Assembly: GCF_030651835.1 (NCBI RefSeq)
Contig: NZ_JAUSBX010000095.1
Span: 1 to 51,626, forward strand
Source of the DNA: Methylicorpusculum sp.
GTDB taxonomy: Bacteria > Pseudomonadota > Gammaproteobacteria > Methylococcales > Methylomonadaceae
Direction: 5' to 3'
DNA length: 51,626 bases
Shown: positions 8,668 to 17,437 of the stretch, piece by piece
Layout: each line of letters opens with the position of its first letter
Numbering within the stretch: position 1 is the stretch's first letter
The notes under the pieces: model-generated
Told to the model about the DNA's origin: nothing
What the model saw: the letters and a program-made list of their open reading frames with translations, nothing else
Database searches by the model: none
Translations under genes and position numbers: made by a program

Positions 8668-9912
8668 TTAAATAAATGTTGGGATTAATGGAGCGTCAAC
8701 AGTTACTAACTGACGTGTTCCATCTTCATTGAAGAAGAACAACAATCCAGCAAAACGGCTATCTGGATCGTAAATCAAGTCAGCTAAACGGTAAACTTCC
8801 CATGCAGCGTCAGATGCAGTAACTTCAACAGTTCTGGTTTCACCTGGAGCTAATGGGCTGTTATCGCTAACAGTCAAGCCTTCTTCTGCCAACAAATCAT
8901 CTGGATAACCAGTTTCATCTTCAAGAACCGCAGGGTCTAAGAATCTAACACCAGCAGTGTTGAACTCACCTAAACGAACTGAGTCATCACCATTGTTGGT
9001 GATTTCCAAAGTCATTTGCATTGAGCGACCTGGAACACGGTAAGTAGCATCAACAACTTTAACAGCAACAGTTGATTGTGGAACTTCCATTGACTTAATA
9101 CCGCGCAACAAACCTGCTTGTAAAGGTGTTGTTACAGGATACTGTTCGTTAGTAGAACCCATTGAGAATGCAACCAAACCGATAGTACCAGCAGCAAATG
9201 CCATGGCTACTTTTTTATCAGTTGCTGAGATCAATGAATCTGCTTTACCAGCTTCTACAGCGATGTGACGTGGAACGAAAATTGGTTTACGTATCCAATA
9301 AAGAACCCAAGCCAAACCTAAGGCATACCAGAAAGCGTGCCAGAAGTAGATATTGCTCAGATTATAAGTTTCCAGATCTATAGTTTCGCCAGTTAAAGTA
9401 GTGATTGGATTTTTGAAATCACTCATTTTACCAGAGATTGTTACCCATTTACCTGGACCAATAATTGGACCACCACCTTCAACGTTTAACATTGTATGAA
9501 TGTGCCAATCGCCTGGACGACGTGCTTTCAACAATACTTTAAACTCGTAGGTTTCACCCAGCTCCAAAGAAACTGAACGAGGAACTAATTGACCACCAAT
9601 CCAAGAACCTGCGCGAATAAATACAGGACCAGGAATACCGATGTTCAAGAATGCGCTTTCTGGTTTATCAACAGTTTCAGGCCAACCTGTAAACACGAAG
9701 AATTTTCCAGAAATTGTCATTGTGTCGTTTACAGTGACTTCTTCTTTTGACCAGTTCAGATCATACCAGTGAATAGTACGCATCCGCATAAATGCAGCCT
9801 GTGACTTTTCACCATGTGCTGAAGCTGTTGGAGTGTAAAACATCGCTGCGGTTACAGTTACCAGCAGTGCGACAAAGGATAATTTAGCTACCTTGTCTTT
9901 TATTATATTCAT
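8668..9912 (-). CDS. pmoB: Particulate methane monooxygenase subunit B
   Basis: PmoB is the mostly periplasmic subunit of particulate methane monooxygenase, which oxidises methane to methanol. The 414 residues match the family length. The N-terminal signal peptide ends at SASA, so the mature protein begins with the copper-binding His33. His137 and His139 (DWHIHT) complete the CuB site, with the same numbering as in Methylococcus capsulatus. Two cupredoxin-like domains flank two membrane helices, at about residues 187-206 and 235-255. The start is backed by GAGGAGG. It is the last gene of pmoCAB, 95 bases after pmoA, and a strong terminator follows. Confidence 0.99.
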   Translation of the reverse strand: MNIIKDKVAKLSFVALLVTVTAAMFYTPTASAHGEKSQAAFMRMRTIHWYDLNWSKEEVTVNDTMTISGKFFVFTGWPETVDKPESAFLNIGIPGPVFIRAGSWIGGQLVPRSVSLELGETYEFKVLLKARRPGDWHIHTMLNVEGGGPIIGPGKWVTISGKMSDFKNPITTLTGETIDLETYNLSNIYFWHAFWYALGLAWVLYWIRKPIFVPRHIAVEAGKADSLISATDKKVAMAFAAGTIGLVAFSMGSTNEQYPVTTPLQAGLLRGIKSMEVPQSTVAVKVVDATYRVPGRSMQMTLEITNNGDDSVRLGEFNTAGVRFLDPAVLEDETGYPDDLLAEEGLTVSDNSPLAPGETRTVEVTASDAAWEVYRLADLIYDPDSRFAGLLFFFNEDGTRQLVTVDAPLIPTFI

Positions 9913-10007
9913 ATATCCTCCTCTATAATAGAGAATCTATAGTTTTTATGAGTATCAAGTATATTAATTACTTGTTCTTATGGATTTATCTAAAACAACT
10001 TCTGCAA

Positions 10008-10751
10008 TCAAGAAGATTGTACGAAGTCAGTTTTTCCAAACCATTTGCCGAAGAAGTGCCACAAGAAGTAAATCAAGATGCTCACGAAACCAGAGAAGAA
10101 CGCAGATACTGGAGCAACGTCTTTACCGAATGTTCTTAAAGTACCTTTTTCGACCATTCTGATATATTCAGGAGTACCAGTTCTAACGTAGTGGTAACCT
10201 TGTAAGTCAGCCAGTGTCATCATCATACCGTTGTATTCAACTGGAACGTGCAATGGTGCAATTATTGGCCAGTTACCTGGGTAGAATAATAAACCATAAG
10301 CCAAACCGCCTAATACTGCAGTCAATGTCATGCTGTTAGATAACAACAATACAACATCAAGAACTATAGCACCTGGCATTAAGTTTGAAGGGAACACGAA
10401 GTTTACTGGGAAATAAGTCCATCCCCAGAAGTTGAAGTATCTGTTGATCCACTCACCCAACAATAAGCCAAGTATGCAGAAAACAGCACCGAATGGAAGA
10501 CGATATCTCCACCATAAAACAGCTTGAACAGCAGCTGGGAAAGTAATTGAAACGATAGGAGCTACAGTTACCCATAGACGTCTATCTTTCCAATCGGTCC
10601 AGAAATCCCAATCTCCGCCAGTCAACATATAGTGAATATGATAACCACCTAATACTACAAAGAATATTGTGAAACAAATTAGCCAATCGAACGTGCGTGA
10701 TGCTTTTACAGCTTCAGCGCGTGAACGTACAGCTGATTGAGATGCGCTCAT
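10008..10751 (-). CDS. pmoA: Particulate methane monooxygenase subunit A
   Basis: PmoA is the 247-residue integral membrane subunit used as the marker gene for methanotrophs. It contains the classic segments GGDWDFWTDWKDRR and NLMPGAIVLDVVLLLS, the sites of the common A189 and mb661 primers. The residues around them are those of PmoA rather than ammonia monooxygenase AmoA, and the overall sequence looks like type Ia methanotrophs near Methylobacter. The ribosome site is AGGAGGT. It lies between pmoC and pmoB, with a conserved-looking hairpin in the pmoC-pmoA gap. Functional role and family are certain; the genus is inference. Confidence 0.99.
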   Translation of the reverse strand: MSASQSAVRSRAEAVKASRTFDWLICFTIFFVVLGGYHIHYMLTGGDWDFWTDWKDRRLWVTVAPIVSITFPAAVQAVLWWRYRLPFGAVFCILGLLLGEWINRYFNFWGWTYFPVNFVFPSNLMPGAIVLDVVLLLSNSMTLTAVLGGLAYGLLFYPGNWPIIAPLHVPVEYNGMMMTLADLQGYHYVRTGTPEYIRMVEKGTLRTFGKDVAPVSAFFSGFVSILIYFLWHFFGKWFGKTDFVQSS

Positions 10752-10807
10752 TAGCTTACCTCCTAAAGGATTTAAATTATATTTTTTATGTTATCTCTTA
10801 ATCTGAG

Positions 10808-10833
10808 CCGCTTTGTATTTTATTACAAAGCGG
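10808..10833 (-). promoter_or_regulatory. pmoC-pmoA intergenic hairpin
   Basis: A perfect 10-base stem (ccgctttgta with tacaaagcgg) encloses a 6-base loop. It has no T run on the minus strand after it, so it is unlikely to be a full terminator. It may mark an RNA processing or stabilising site, or a partial attenuator between pmoC and pmoA. Confidence 0.75.
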
Positions 10834-10865
10834 CCAGGAGATAGTTTTACTTTCTTTGACCGGTA

Positions 10866-11618
10866 TTATGCCAAGTCTTTCTTCAGAAGTTTTGCAATTG
10901 CAGCAACTTCTGTGTTTACCACACCTAATACACCAAGAGCAGCCCATCCGAAGAATACGAAGCCATAGTGTAATGGAGCAACAAACAACTCTTCCATAAA
11001 CCAGAAAGTGTGACCCCACTCATTCAGACCTACGTTTGGTAAGATCATGAATGGACCAACGATAGCTACCATATATTGCATATGGAGACCTTGTTGGTAA
11101 GTAGGAAGTCTAGTTTTGGCATATAAGAAGCATGCGCCACCAGTGATGATGTAGATTGGGTAGCTCAAATAGAACTCGATAATGTGACTTGGTGTGAAGT
11201 CAGTATCGCGAACGATAGTTTGATGCCATGTTCCATCTTGCTCAGTGAAGTAGCTAGCGCCGAAATAAATGGCGATACCGTACATTACTAACCAAACCCA
11301 ATGCGTGAAATGTCTTCTTAACTCTTCTCTTGGAGTAATTGACATTACTTTCCGATCACGAGTTTTCCAGATGTAACCCCACAAGATAGACGCGGTCATT
11401 ACTTCCAAAACCATTTCGATATAAAGAAAGTTCATCCAATATGTTTCGAACTCTGGAGCAAATGAGTCTAAACCAGCTGACCAGCCGTAAACCCCTTCAT
11501 ACCAGCGAACCCAAGCGTAAAACACACAGTAAAGTGCAGCGCCTGCAAACATATTTTTTTTGTTTAAAAGCGGTGCTTCCGCAGCATCAGCCTTAACTGA
11601 CTCAGTTGTAGCAGCCAT
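10866..11618 (-). CDS. pmoC: Particulate methane monooxygenase subunit C
   Basis: PmoC is the membrane subunit carrying the metal site made by Asp, His and His. Here these are Asp128 and His132 in DGTWH and His145 in FTPSH, with the spacing (4 then 13) known from M. capsulatus (156/160/173). The 250 residues include six or so membrane helices. The ribosome site AGGAGGT is strong. The gene is first in pmoCAB, preceded by a leader of about 115 bases and a sigma70-like promoter. The N-terminus before residue 22 is short and Ala/Glu-rich, as is usual in this subunit. Confidence 0.99.
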   Translation of the reverse strand: MAATTESVKADAAEAPLLNKKNMFAGAALYCVFYAWVRWYEGVYGWSAGLDSFAPEFETYWMNFLYIEMVLEVMTASILWGYIWKTRDRKVMSITPREELRRHFTHWVWLVMYGIAIYFGASYFTEQDGTWHQTIVRDTDFTPSHIIEFYLSYPIYIITGGACFLYAKTRLPTYQQGLHMQYMVAIVGPFMILPNVGLNEWGHTFWFMEELFVAPLHYGFVFFGWAALGVLGVVNTEVAAIAKLLKKDLA

Positions 11619-11740
11619 TTCTACCTCCTAAAAATTATTGAATCCCCAACGTTAGCTGGGAGTTTTTTAACTTATATCCATATTTTGCTTTGTTAATTCG
11701 ACTTAATTAAAGCATCTACCAATCCAATTTGGTGCTGAGC

Positions 11741-11768
11741 AGTTTATCAGCTCAATACACCTTGTCAA
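11741..11768 (-). promoter_or_regulatory. Putative sigma70 promoter of pmoCAB
   Basis: On the minus strand a perfect TTGACA (11763-11768) is followed after 16 bases by TAAACT (11741-11746, four of six matches). The predicted start near 11735 leaves a leader of about 115 bases, with a small CCCA/TGGG hairpin around 11643-11660. Sigma70-like promoters upstream of pmoC are known in other methanotrophs. The exact start here is inference. Confidence 0.6.
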
Positions 11769-12164
11769 GACAAAAATCACTTCAACATTCTAATTACCGA
11801 GACTGCATTCCCACTGCTGCGCACTAAAAAACCTATTGAAGACAGGACTTATTCCATTATCTTTTAATAACTTAACGCGCCAAATTCATTTGATTTATCA
11901 TTTTTGGATGTTTTAGCAAAAATGCACTTAATTACCCCAGCATGCTTAAGTTATTCAAGAGCATTTTGCTTAGATTATTATTCCTCCCTCCTCATCTCAT
12001 GCAATAGACCATAAAAAATATTCTGCATAATCAGCGCACGAAGAACCTAAAGCATGAATAGCATCCCATTCGAATTTACTTTGGGAATAATGCAGAGCAA
12101 CCCTTACATCGGTTCTTTTAATCTTAAACATGGATATCTGTCGACTGAGCGTACTGAACTACCG

Positions 12165-12327
12165 GCAATTCCCAGTTTGAACTTTTAATGTGACGTGGAG
12201 GGTAGGCGAAAGTCTTGCGAGGAACGCCGTAAATCCATCCGTGGAAGCTTGATGGCAGCATCCCTGCTGCCGACATCCCCGCAAAGCTTAAGCGTACCTT
12301 TTATTATCATCAAACTGGGAATTGCTG
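12165..12327. repeat. MITE-like element with 16-base perfect terminal inverted repeats
   Basis: GCAATTCCCAGTTTGA (12165-12180) is the exact reverse complement of TCAAACTGGGAATTGC (12312-12327). Inside is a nested imperfect palindrome, cttgcgagg ... ccccgcaaag, holding the hairpin ggcagcatccctgctgcc. It carries no gene. A relic of the terminal repeat is seen near 8200-8217 on the other side of the pmo operon. Confidence 0.75.
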
Positions 12328-12384
12328 ACTGATCTACCGAGTGCAGAATTAATTTATTGGCGTAACTACTCGTCCGCATGAAAC

Positions 12385-12487
12385 TGAGGTCGTAGTTGTT
12401 TGATTGAAAAGACTTCTGCAAGAGGGGTGTACAGAGCGTTAAAGGGACGCGTTCATGCGTACTTTGAATTAAGCATCTACATCCAAC
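12385..12487 (-). repeat. Diverged family A repeat, copy 2
   Basis: Read on the minus strand, the landmarks of the 11-106 copy recur in order: gatgcttaattcaaag, acgcatgaacgcgtcc, gctctgtacacccctcttgcagaag, cttttcaatcaa. The ends have lost much of their symmetry. Confidence 0.7.
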
Positions 12488-12675
12488 AACAGAGAGAATC
12501 GAGCAGATATCTATTTGGTCAGGATTGAAAGCAAGATTGCTGACAAAAGCAATGATGACGAATAAACTTGGATTATTGGTGGGCGGTTTTACGCAAACCC
12601 TATTTGATCGCTTTGCATCGAATATAAAACTTTTGGAATAAAGCTTATTAATGCTTCACTCATTAGACCTAATGA

Positions 12676-12712
12676 TTAATCCAACTGAAACTTTGATTTC
12701 AGCTGGATTTGA
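12676..12712 (-). terminator. Possible terminator hairpin
   Basis: The stem aatccaactgaaa/tttcagctggatt has one mismatch and lies just past the stop of the minus-strand gene at 12729-13169. The T tract after it on the minus strand is poor, so termination is uncertain. Confidence 0.45.
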
Positions 12713-12728
12713 TTAATATGTTGTTTTT

Positions 12729-13169
12729 CTATATCTCATCGATTCCAGACAAACCATAAACTGACCAATTACTTGAATCTGTCAATCCTGATTGATCAGT
12801 TTTCTTATCGTAACTTATTCGGCAAACATACCTTTTGATGGAATTTTCCGAGCTAGGCTTACTTACCTCTACTTCTCCATTTATCACATACTGATGATCG
12901 CCTATGCTCCAGGCATTTAATGCATTTTCGGAAAAAGACAAAGTAAACTCATCACCCAGTTCCTTTTTAATGTAATTATTGCACTGAGCAAAAGCCATAT
13001 CAGTATACTCATTGGAGACGTTCTCCATATCCGCCTTATCATCCGTATCAACTAAAAAAAGATCGGATCCGACCACCTTATAAACAAAGGGCAAGACAAC
13101 CTCTCGTTGAAACAGGATAAGACCCAAAAGGCCAAAGCCAAGAATAAATATAGAATATTTTTTTGTCAT
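12729..13169 (-). CDS. Hypothetical membrane-anchored exported protein
   Basis: This 146-residue protein has an N-terminal hydrophobic segment (about residues 5-21) after MTKK, most likely an uncleaved anchor or signal peptide. A predicted periplasmic domain follows. Two cysteines (AQCNNY and YVCRIS) could be paired. The domain around INGEVEVSKP and YVCRISYDK has alternating strand character. I do not recognise the family. It stands alone between repeat-rich DNA and a 350-base gap. Confidence 0.65.
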   Translation of the reverse strand: MTKKYSIFILGFGLLGLILFQREVVLPFVYKVVGSDLFLVDTDDKADMENVSNEYTDMAFAQCNNYIKKELGDEFTLSFSENALNAWSIGDHQYVINGEVEVSKPSSENSIKRYVCRISYDKKTDQSGLTDSSNWSVYGLSGIDEI

Positions 13170-13522
13170 ATGATTATTGCAACCAACTGTGTTAATTTAA
13201 GGTTTATTTGATTCTATCAGAAAAGCTGAGCTCTCAAAGTTTGATCATCAAATTTAAACATACTTTACTTGCCATGTGAGTCTCTGTTAATAAATGGAGC
13301 ACCTCCACTCATTATTGTTTACTTTCGTTTGACCGCATCAAGAATGTAAAACAGATTCTATACAAATGCCGTTAGATCCGCTTAAATTATAAAGTCGATG
13401 ACCAAAAGCTTAGATACAACTCAATTTCCTTGATTTATTTCATAAACGGCATTAAGTAGCAATTAACCTATAAAAAAGCACCCACTTCTTACGCCCTGAA
13501 TTCGTTTTATGAGGATTACGTC
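13170..13522. other. Gap of about 350 bases between divergent genes
   Basis: AT-rich intergenic DNA that must hold the promoters of the exported-protein gene and the RRM gene. I see no clear promoter pair, RNA gene or repeat in it. Confidence 0.5.
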
Positions 13523-13957
13523 ATGCTTGTATTGCTGAAAAGAATTCCATCTGATACCAGTAAATATGAGATTTCTTCTTTTTTTGGATCCGCATTAAAA
13601 GGAGGGATTTTTGCCCAGCGAGGATACATTCATGATATAAAAATCATGATGATAAAGAAGAATCATAAAAATACTGCTTTTGAATTTTACGGACTGGTTA
13701 GAGTAGAACCCGAACCAGTTGGCCAACGCGCAATCAAGCAGCTTAACGGCAAACAGATAAACGGTAAAAATATTGCGGTAAGAGAGTTTTACTCAAGAAA
13801 TTGGCATAACGACCCAAGATTAAAACGCAACCACATCAATCTTCCTTTTCAAGACCGGAGGAAATACGAACGGAGAAAACATAAATTTATTATTGTTGAG
13901 GAATCTACTAAAAATACTCACAATAATTGGGACAATATAACTAATCGTCTTTTTTAG
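13523..13957 (+). CDS. RNA-recognition-motif (RRM) protein
   Basis: The first 90 or so residues fit an RRM fold. A first strand MLVLLKRIP stands at the RNP2 position, and FYGLVRVEP stands at the RNP1 position. QLNGKQINGKNIAVREF gives the last helix-to-strand turn. The tail from about residue 95 is rich in Arg, Lys and Asn (RRKYERRKHK), which suits nucleic-acid binding. The start has a GAGG ribosome site. It is convergent with gmk and overlaps it by four bases. The RNA target is unknown. Bacterial single-RRM proteins exist but are not universal in gammaproteobacteria. Confidence 0.75.
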   Translation: MLVLLKRIPSDTSKYEISSFFGSALKGGIFAQRGYIHDIKIMMIKKNHKNTAFEFYGLVRVEPEPVGQRAIKQLNGKQINGKNIAVREFYSRNWHNDPRLKRNHINLPFQDRRKYERRKHKFIIVEESTKNTHNNWDNITNRLF

Positions 13958-14583
13958 GAATGGTGCGGGCGACCCAATAAAGAAGACAGCAATGGAGTCA
14001 ACTTAGTCATCTGCCTCTCCTTGCCGAGACGATTGGCAAAAATGATGCACTTCAGAGCTTGCAGCGACTCATCAAAGACATCATTTACAATTAAATAGTC
14101 AAACTCTTCGTAATGACTTATTTCAGTCACGGAATCATCCATTCTTCTCGCAATTGTAGACTCACTGTCTTGCCCTCTATTTCTAAGCCTCTGTTCCAAA
14201 ATCTGTATGGAGGGCGGCAGAATAAAAATAGAAATAACCCCCGAGCATTTTTGACGGATTTGCTGAGCGCCTTGCCAATCTATCTCAAGAATGACATCAA
14301 TATTTTGATGCAAAAGCTCGTCGACAGTTTGTAGCGCCGTCCCATAAAAATGATCAAAAACCTTGGCATACTCTAAAAAAGCATCTTGCTTAATTTCTTT
14401 TTGAAAATCATCCATTGAGACAAAATAATAATCCTCGCCATCAACCTCACCAGGCCGCATGGAACGCGTAGTATGCGACACAGAAACAGATAAACGCTCC
14501 ACGTCTTTTACTAGACGCCTGACCAAGCTTGTTTTTCCAGCCCCAGATGGGGCCGAAATGATATAAAGTTTTCCGTTTTCCAT
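13954..14583 (-). CDS. gmk: Guanylate kinase
   Basis: Gmk phosphorylates GMP to GDP with ATP in purine nucleotide synthesis. The 209 residues match the family. The P-loop SAPSGAGKTSL sits at about residues 10-20. The GMP-binding segment has SVSHTTRSMRPGEVDGEDYYF, seen as the S-T-R and Y-x-F landmarks. The family motif DVILEIDWQGAQQ follows near residue 95. It lies downstream of yicC on the same strand with a 159-base gap, an order seen widely in proteobacteria, although rpoZ does not follow here. Confidence 0.98.
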   Translation of the reverse strand: MENGKLYIISAPSGAGKTSLVRRLVKDVERLSVSVSHTTRSMRPGEVDGEDYYFVSMDDFQKEIKQDAFLEYAKVFDHFYGTALQTVDELLHQNIDVILEIDWQGAQQIRQKCSGVISIFILPPSIQILEQRLRNRGQDSESTIARRMDDSVTEISHYEEFDYLIVNDVFDESLQALKCIIFANRLGKERQMTKLTPLLSSLLGRPHHS

Positions 14584-14742
14584 AAACCTATCTGTAGAAA
14601 CTTATACTATTATCGCTAAATGAATATACTCAACCCAGTATCATTACCAACGATTCAATTTACCCGTCTTAAACTATTAAACAATCAGCTCCATTTCAAG
14701 TTAGAGAAAAAAGCCCTTTATAGTCAACAGAAACAGGCCTGC

Positions 14743-15609
14743 TTACTCTATATTCTGGACCTGCTCGCGCATTTGCTCTATCAAGACTTTTAATTCAATT
14801 GAAATATTGGTGATCTCTTTATCTCCCGATTTGGAACCCAGCGTATTGGCTTCCCGATTCATTTCCTGCATCAAAAAATCAAGCCGACGTCCTACCGGCT
14901 CCGATTGATCAAGCACACGCAACACTTCAGTCACATGGGTTTCAAGCCGATCCAGCTCTTCTTCAACATCAAGTTTTTGAGTTACAAAAATAAATTCTTG
15001 CTCAAACCTTTCAAAATCAGGCTCCGCAACCAGCTCCGCAATTCTTTTATTTATTTTTTCGCGCAAATTAAGCAGCACCTGAGGCATACGCTGATGTACT
15101 GCTGAAATCAATTCTTTGACCCTTGAACATCGCTCCTCAATCATCAAGCTTAACTGCGCGCCCTCTCTCTCCCGAACCGTCAATAATTCCACTAAAGCCC
15201 TATGGACCAATTCAGAAATTTCGGTTTTAAGCTGATTAACATCCGCTTCAGATTCTTGTTGAATACCGGGAAAGGCTAGCACTTCCAAAGCAGAAAAAGG
15301 CCGGGCTGATTGCAGCTTGCCTTCAATTTTTGACGTTACCGACAAAAGCGCTTCCACTGCCTGCATATCAATATTAAGATCTTGTATGGAATGCGTCTGC
15401 TTTTTACAATTTAATGCGCATTCGACTTTACCTCTTTTGACCCCGGTTGAAAGGACTCCGCGTAAATCCGTTTCCAATGATCGCAATCGCTCAGGCAACT
15501 TGAACGACATTTCACAATAGCGGTGATTCACCGATCGCAATTCGCAACTGATAATTAGATTATTGACCTCTACCTCACAACCTGCAAATGCCGTCATACT
15601 TCTGATCAT
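14743..15609 (-). CDS. yicC: YicC family endoribonuclease
   Basis: The 288-residue protein starts with the typical MIRSMTAFAG and has the two family domains. The YicC-like N-terminal region contains ELRSVNHRYCE and a C-terminal DUF1732 region carries LDFLMQEMNREANTLGSKS near the end. E. coli YicC is an endoribonuclease involved in small-RNA decay. The start is supported by TAGGTGG. It is divergent from the protein kinase gene with only 41 bases between, and upstream of gmk. Confidence 0.95.
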   Translation of the reverse strand: MIRSMTAFAGCEVEVNNLIISCELRSVNHRYCEMSFKLPERLRSLETDLRGVLSTGVKRGKVECALNCKKQTHSIQDLNIDMQAVEALLSVTSKIEGKLQSARPFSALEVLAFPGIQQESEADVNQLKTEISELVHRALVELLTVREREGAQLSLMIEERCSRVKELISAVHQRMPQVLLNLREKINKRIAELVAEPDFERFEQEFIFVTQKLDVEEELDRLETHVTEVLRVLDQSEPVGRRLDFLMQEMNREANTLGSKSGDKEITNISIELKVLIEQMREQVQNIE

Positions 15610-15650
15610 TTTCCACCTATAATTGCCGGGACTTTGTAAGGATTTTCTTC

Positions 15651-16547
15651 ATGACTGATTTTTACGATCCTTCCACCTACCCCAAACAGTGGAACTATCT
15701 CCAATCCGGCACCATTATAGACGACTATATAATAGAGCGGGAACTTGCGCATGGTGGATTTAGCTCAGTCTATCTTGCACGGCAACGAATTGATCAGATT
15801 CAGGTAGCCATTAAGGAGTATTTACCAAGAAAACTGGCACACCGCACTTGGAATAACCATGTTGTGGCTCATAGCGAAGAAAACAGGGATTTATTCATGC
15901 GAGGACGATCGCTATTCTTTGAAGAAGCGAAAGCGCTTGCCACATTGAAACATCCCAACATTGTTGATGTAATCAATTTCTTTCAAGAAAACTCAACCGT
16001 TTATATGGTAATGACTTACGACTATGGCTTCTCGTTAGATAAAATTTTAAAAGACCGACTGATCACAATAACCCACGCCTTTCTTGTAAAAGTTTTTACA
16101 GCTCTGCTATCCGGAATCGGCTTTATTCATGAGCAACAACTTCTTCATCTGGATATCAAGCCCGCAAACATCCTTATTCGGCCCGAAAATGATCCACTTT
16201 TATTGGATTTTGGCGCCATCCAAAGCTTTCCGAATACTATAAAAAATAAAAACAGTAAAATTCTGACAAAAGGCTTTTCACCAATCGAACAATATAATAC
16301 CACCAGCCAATTGGGACCCTGGACAGATATCTATGCGATAGGGGCAAGCATTCGTGCCTGCCTTGATCTTAAGGCCTCGCCGCCAGCCCCTGAAAGAAAT
16401 AAAAAAGATACGCTATCACCGGCGGTTAAAGCGCATAAAAAAAAATTTCCAACGCCATTTCTCGAAGCCATCGACTGGGCAATGGAAATTCAACCCAAAG
16501 ATCGCCCGCAGTCTATCAATGAGTTCTTAAATGCATTTAATGCATAA
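15651..16547 (+). CDS. Hanks-type serine/threonine protein kinase
   Basis: This 298-residue protein is essentially a bare kinase domain. The glycine-rich loop is AHGGFSSV (residues 33-40), the ATP-binding lysine is Lys55 in VAIKEYLP, and the catalytic loop is HLDIKPANIL with Asp168. The metal-binding DFG follows at Asp186, then GFSPIEQY and DIYAIGA in the activation and helix F regions. No membrane span, PASTA or other sensor domain is visible, so it is cytoplasmic. It sits between yicC and rph, where several gammaproteobacteria carry a kinase and a PP2C phosphatase; no phosphatase gene is seen here. The substrate is unknown. Confidence 0.93.
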   Translation: MTDFYDPSTYPKQWNYLQSGTIIDDYIIERELAHGGFSSVYLARQRIDQIQVAIKEYLPRKLAHRTWNNHVVAHSEENRDLFMRGRSLFFEEAKALATLKHPNIVDVINFFQENSTVYMVMTYDYGFSLDKILKDRLITITHAFLVKVFTALLSGIGFIHEQQLLHLDIKPANILIRPENDPLLLDFGAIQSFPNTIKNKNSKILTKGFSPIEQYNTTSQLGPWTDIYAIGASIRACLDLKASPPAPERNKKDTLSPAVKAHKKKFPTPFLEAIDWAMEIQPKDRPQSINEFLNAFNA

Positions 16548-16714
16548 CATGGGTATTTGCCGTAAAACAGCGGTAACGACGATTGCTCCACCTAACTCAA
16601 CAATTTCCTGCTGCTTTCATTCAATCGTATACGACGAATATACCCCCTAAAACCGGGCCGTTATTTATCCTGTTTCAGGTATACTGTGAAAATTTTTATT
16701 TAAAGAGCGACACT

Positions 16715-17437
16715 ATGAGACCCAGCGGAAGAAACCCGGATCAACTGAGAGAGATTAAATTTACCTGTGGATTTACACGACATGCAGAAGGCTCTGTTCT
16801 GGTTGAATTTGGTGACACGCGAGTCTTGTGTACCGCTAGCGTTGACAAGTTTGTCCCCCGCTTTATAAAAGGCAAAGGTGAAGGTTGGATAACTGCTGAA
16901 TACGGCATGTTACCTCGGTCTACTCATGAACGCATGGGCAGGGAAGCCAGTCGCGGCAAACAAGGTGGGCGCACAATGGAAATTCAACGTTTGATTGGCC
17001 GTTCGTTACGTGCGGCAATTGATCTGAAAGCATTGGGCGAACATACCATCACGATTGATTGTGATGTTTTGCAAGCCGACGGGGGCACTCGCACAGCATC
17101 GATTACCGGGGGCTTTGTAGCCTTGTCATTGGCGATCAACCAAATGATGGCGAAAAAACTTATCAAGTCCAACCCTATCCATGGACAAATTGCCTCTGTA
17201 TCGGTTGGCATTTACCAAGGCATACCAGTATTGGATCTGGATTATGCTGAAGATAGCCAAGCCGAAACCGATATGAATGTCGTAATGAACGATGCATCGG
17301 CGTTTATCGAAGTTCAGGGCACCGCCGAAGGCCATGCTTTCCGTAAGGATGAAATGGATGCCATGCTGGAATTAGCCAACAAGGGTATTAATCAATTACT
17401 AGAAAAACAACGTGCCGCGATAGAAACCTATAAATGA
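16715..17437 (+). CDS. rph: Ribonuclease PH
   Basis: RNase PH trims tRNA 3' ends by phosphorolysis. I chose the ATG at 16715 because the protein then starts [12 protein letters not shown], the family's normal N-terminus, and is 240 residues long. An upstream in-frame start at 16583 would add 44 residues without family support. The core motifs are visible: [30 protein letters not shown] and [12 protein letters not shown]. Its stop overlaps the start of rdgB (ATGA), so the two are cotranscribed. Confidence 0.97.
   Translation: MRPSGRNPDQLREIKFTCGFTRHAEGSVLVEFGDTRVLCTASVDKFVPRFIKGKGEGWITAEYGMLPRSTHERMGREASRGKQGGRTMEIQRLIGRSLRAAIDLKALGEHTITIDCDVLQADGGTRTASITGGFVALSLAINQMMAKKLIKSNPIHGQIASVSVGIYQGIPVLDLDYAEDSQAETDMNVVMNDASAFIEVQGTAEGHAFRKDEMDAMLELANKGINQLLEKQRAAIETYK

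Larger units (their letters stand above)
11769..12728. other. Gene-poor region upstream of pmoC with short repeats
   Basis: No credible coding frame is seen in nearly 1 kb. It holds an element with exact terminal repeats (12165-12327), a diverged family A repeat (12385-12487) and AT-rich spacer. The minus-strand frame at 12185-12421 runs through both repeats and is not protein-like. Confidence 0.65.

Noticed and set aside
12185-12421. 78-codon minus-strand frame upstream of pmoC
   Set aside because: It runs through two short repeat elements, has no ribosome site and reads as low-complexity translation of repeat DNA.
16583-16714. Upstream extension of rph by 44 residues
   Set aside because: RNase PH proteins start near MRPSGR; the extra part has no family similarity and lies before a better start at 16715.
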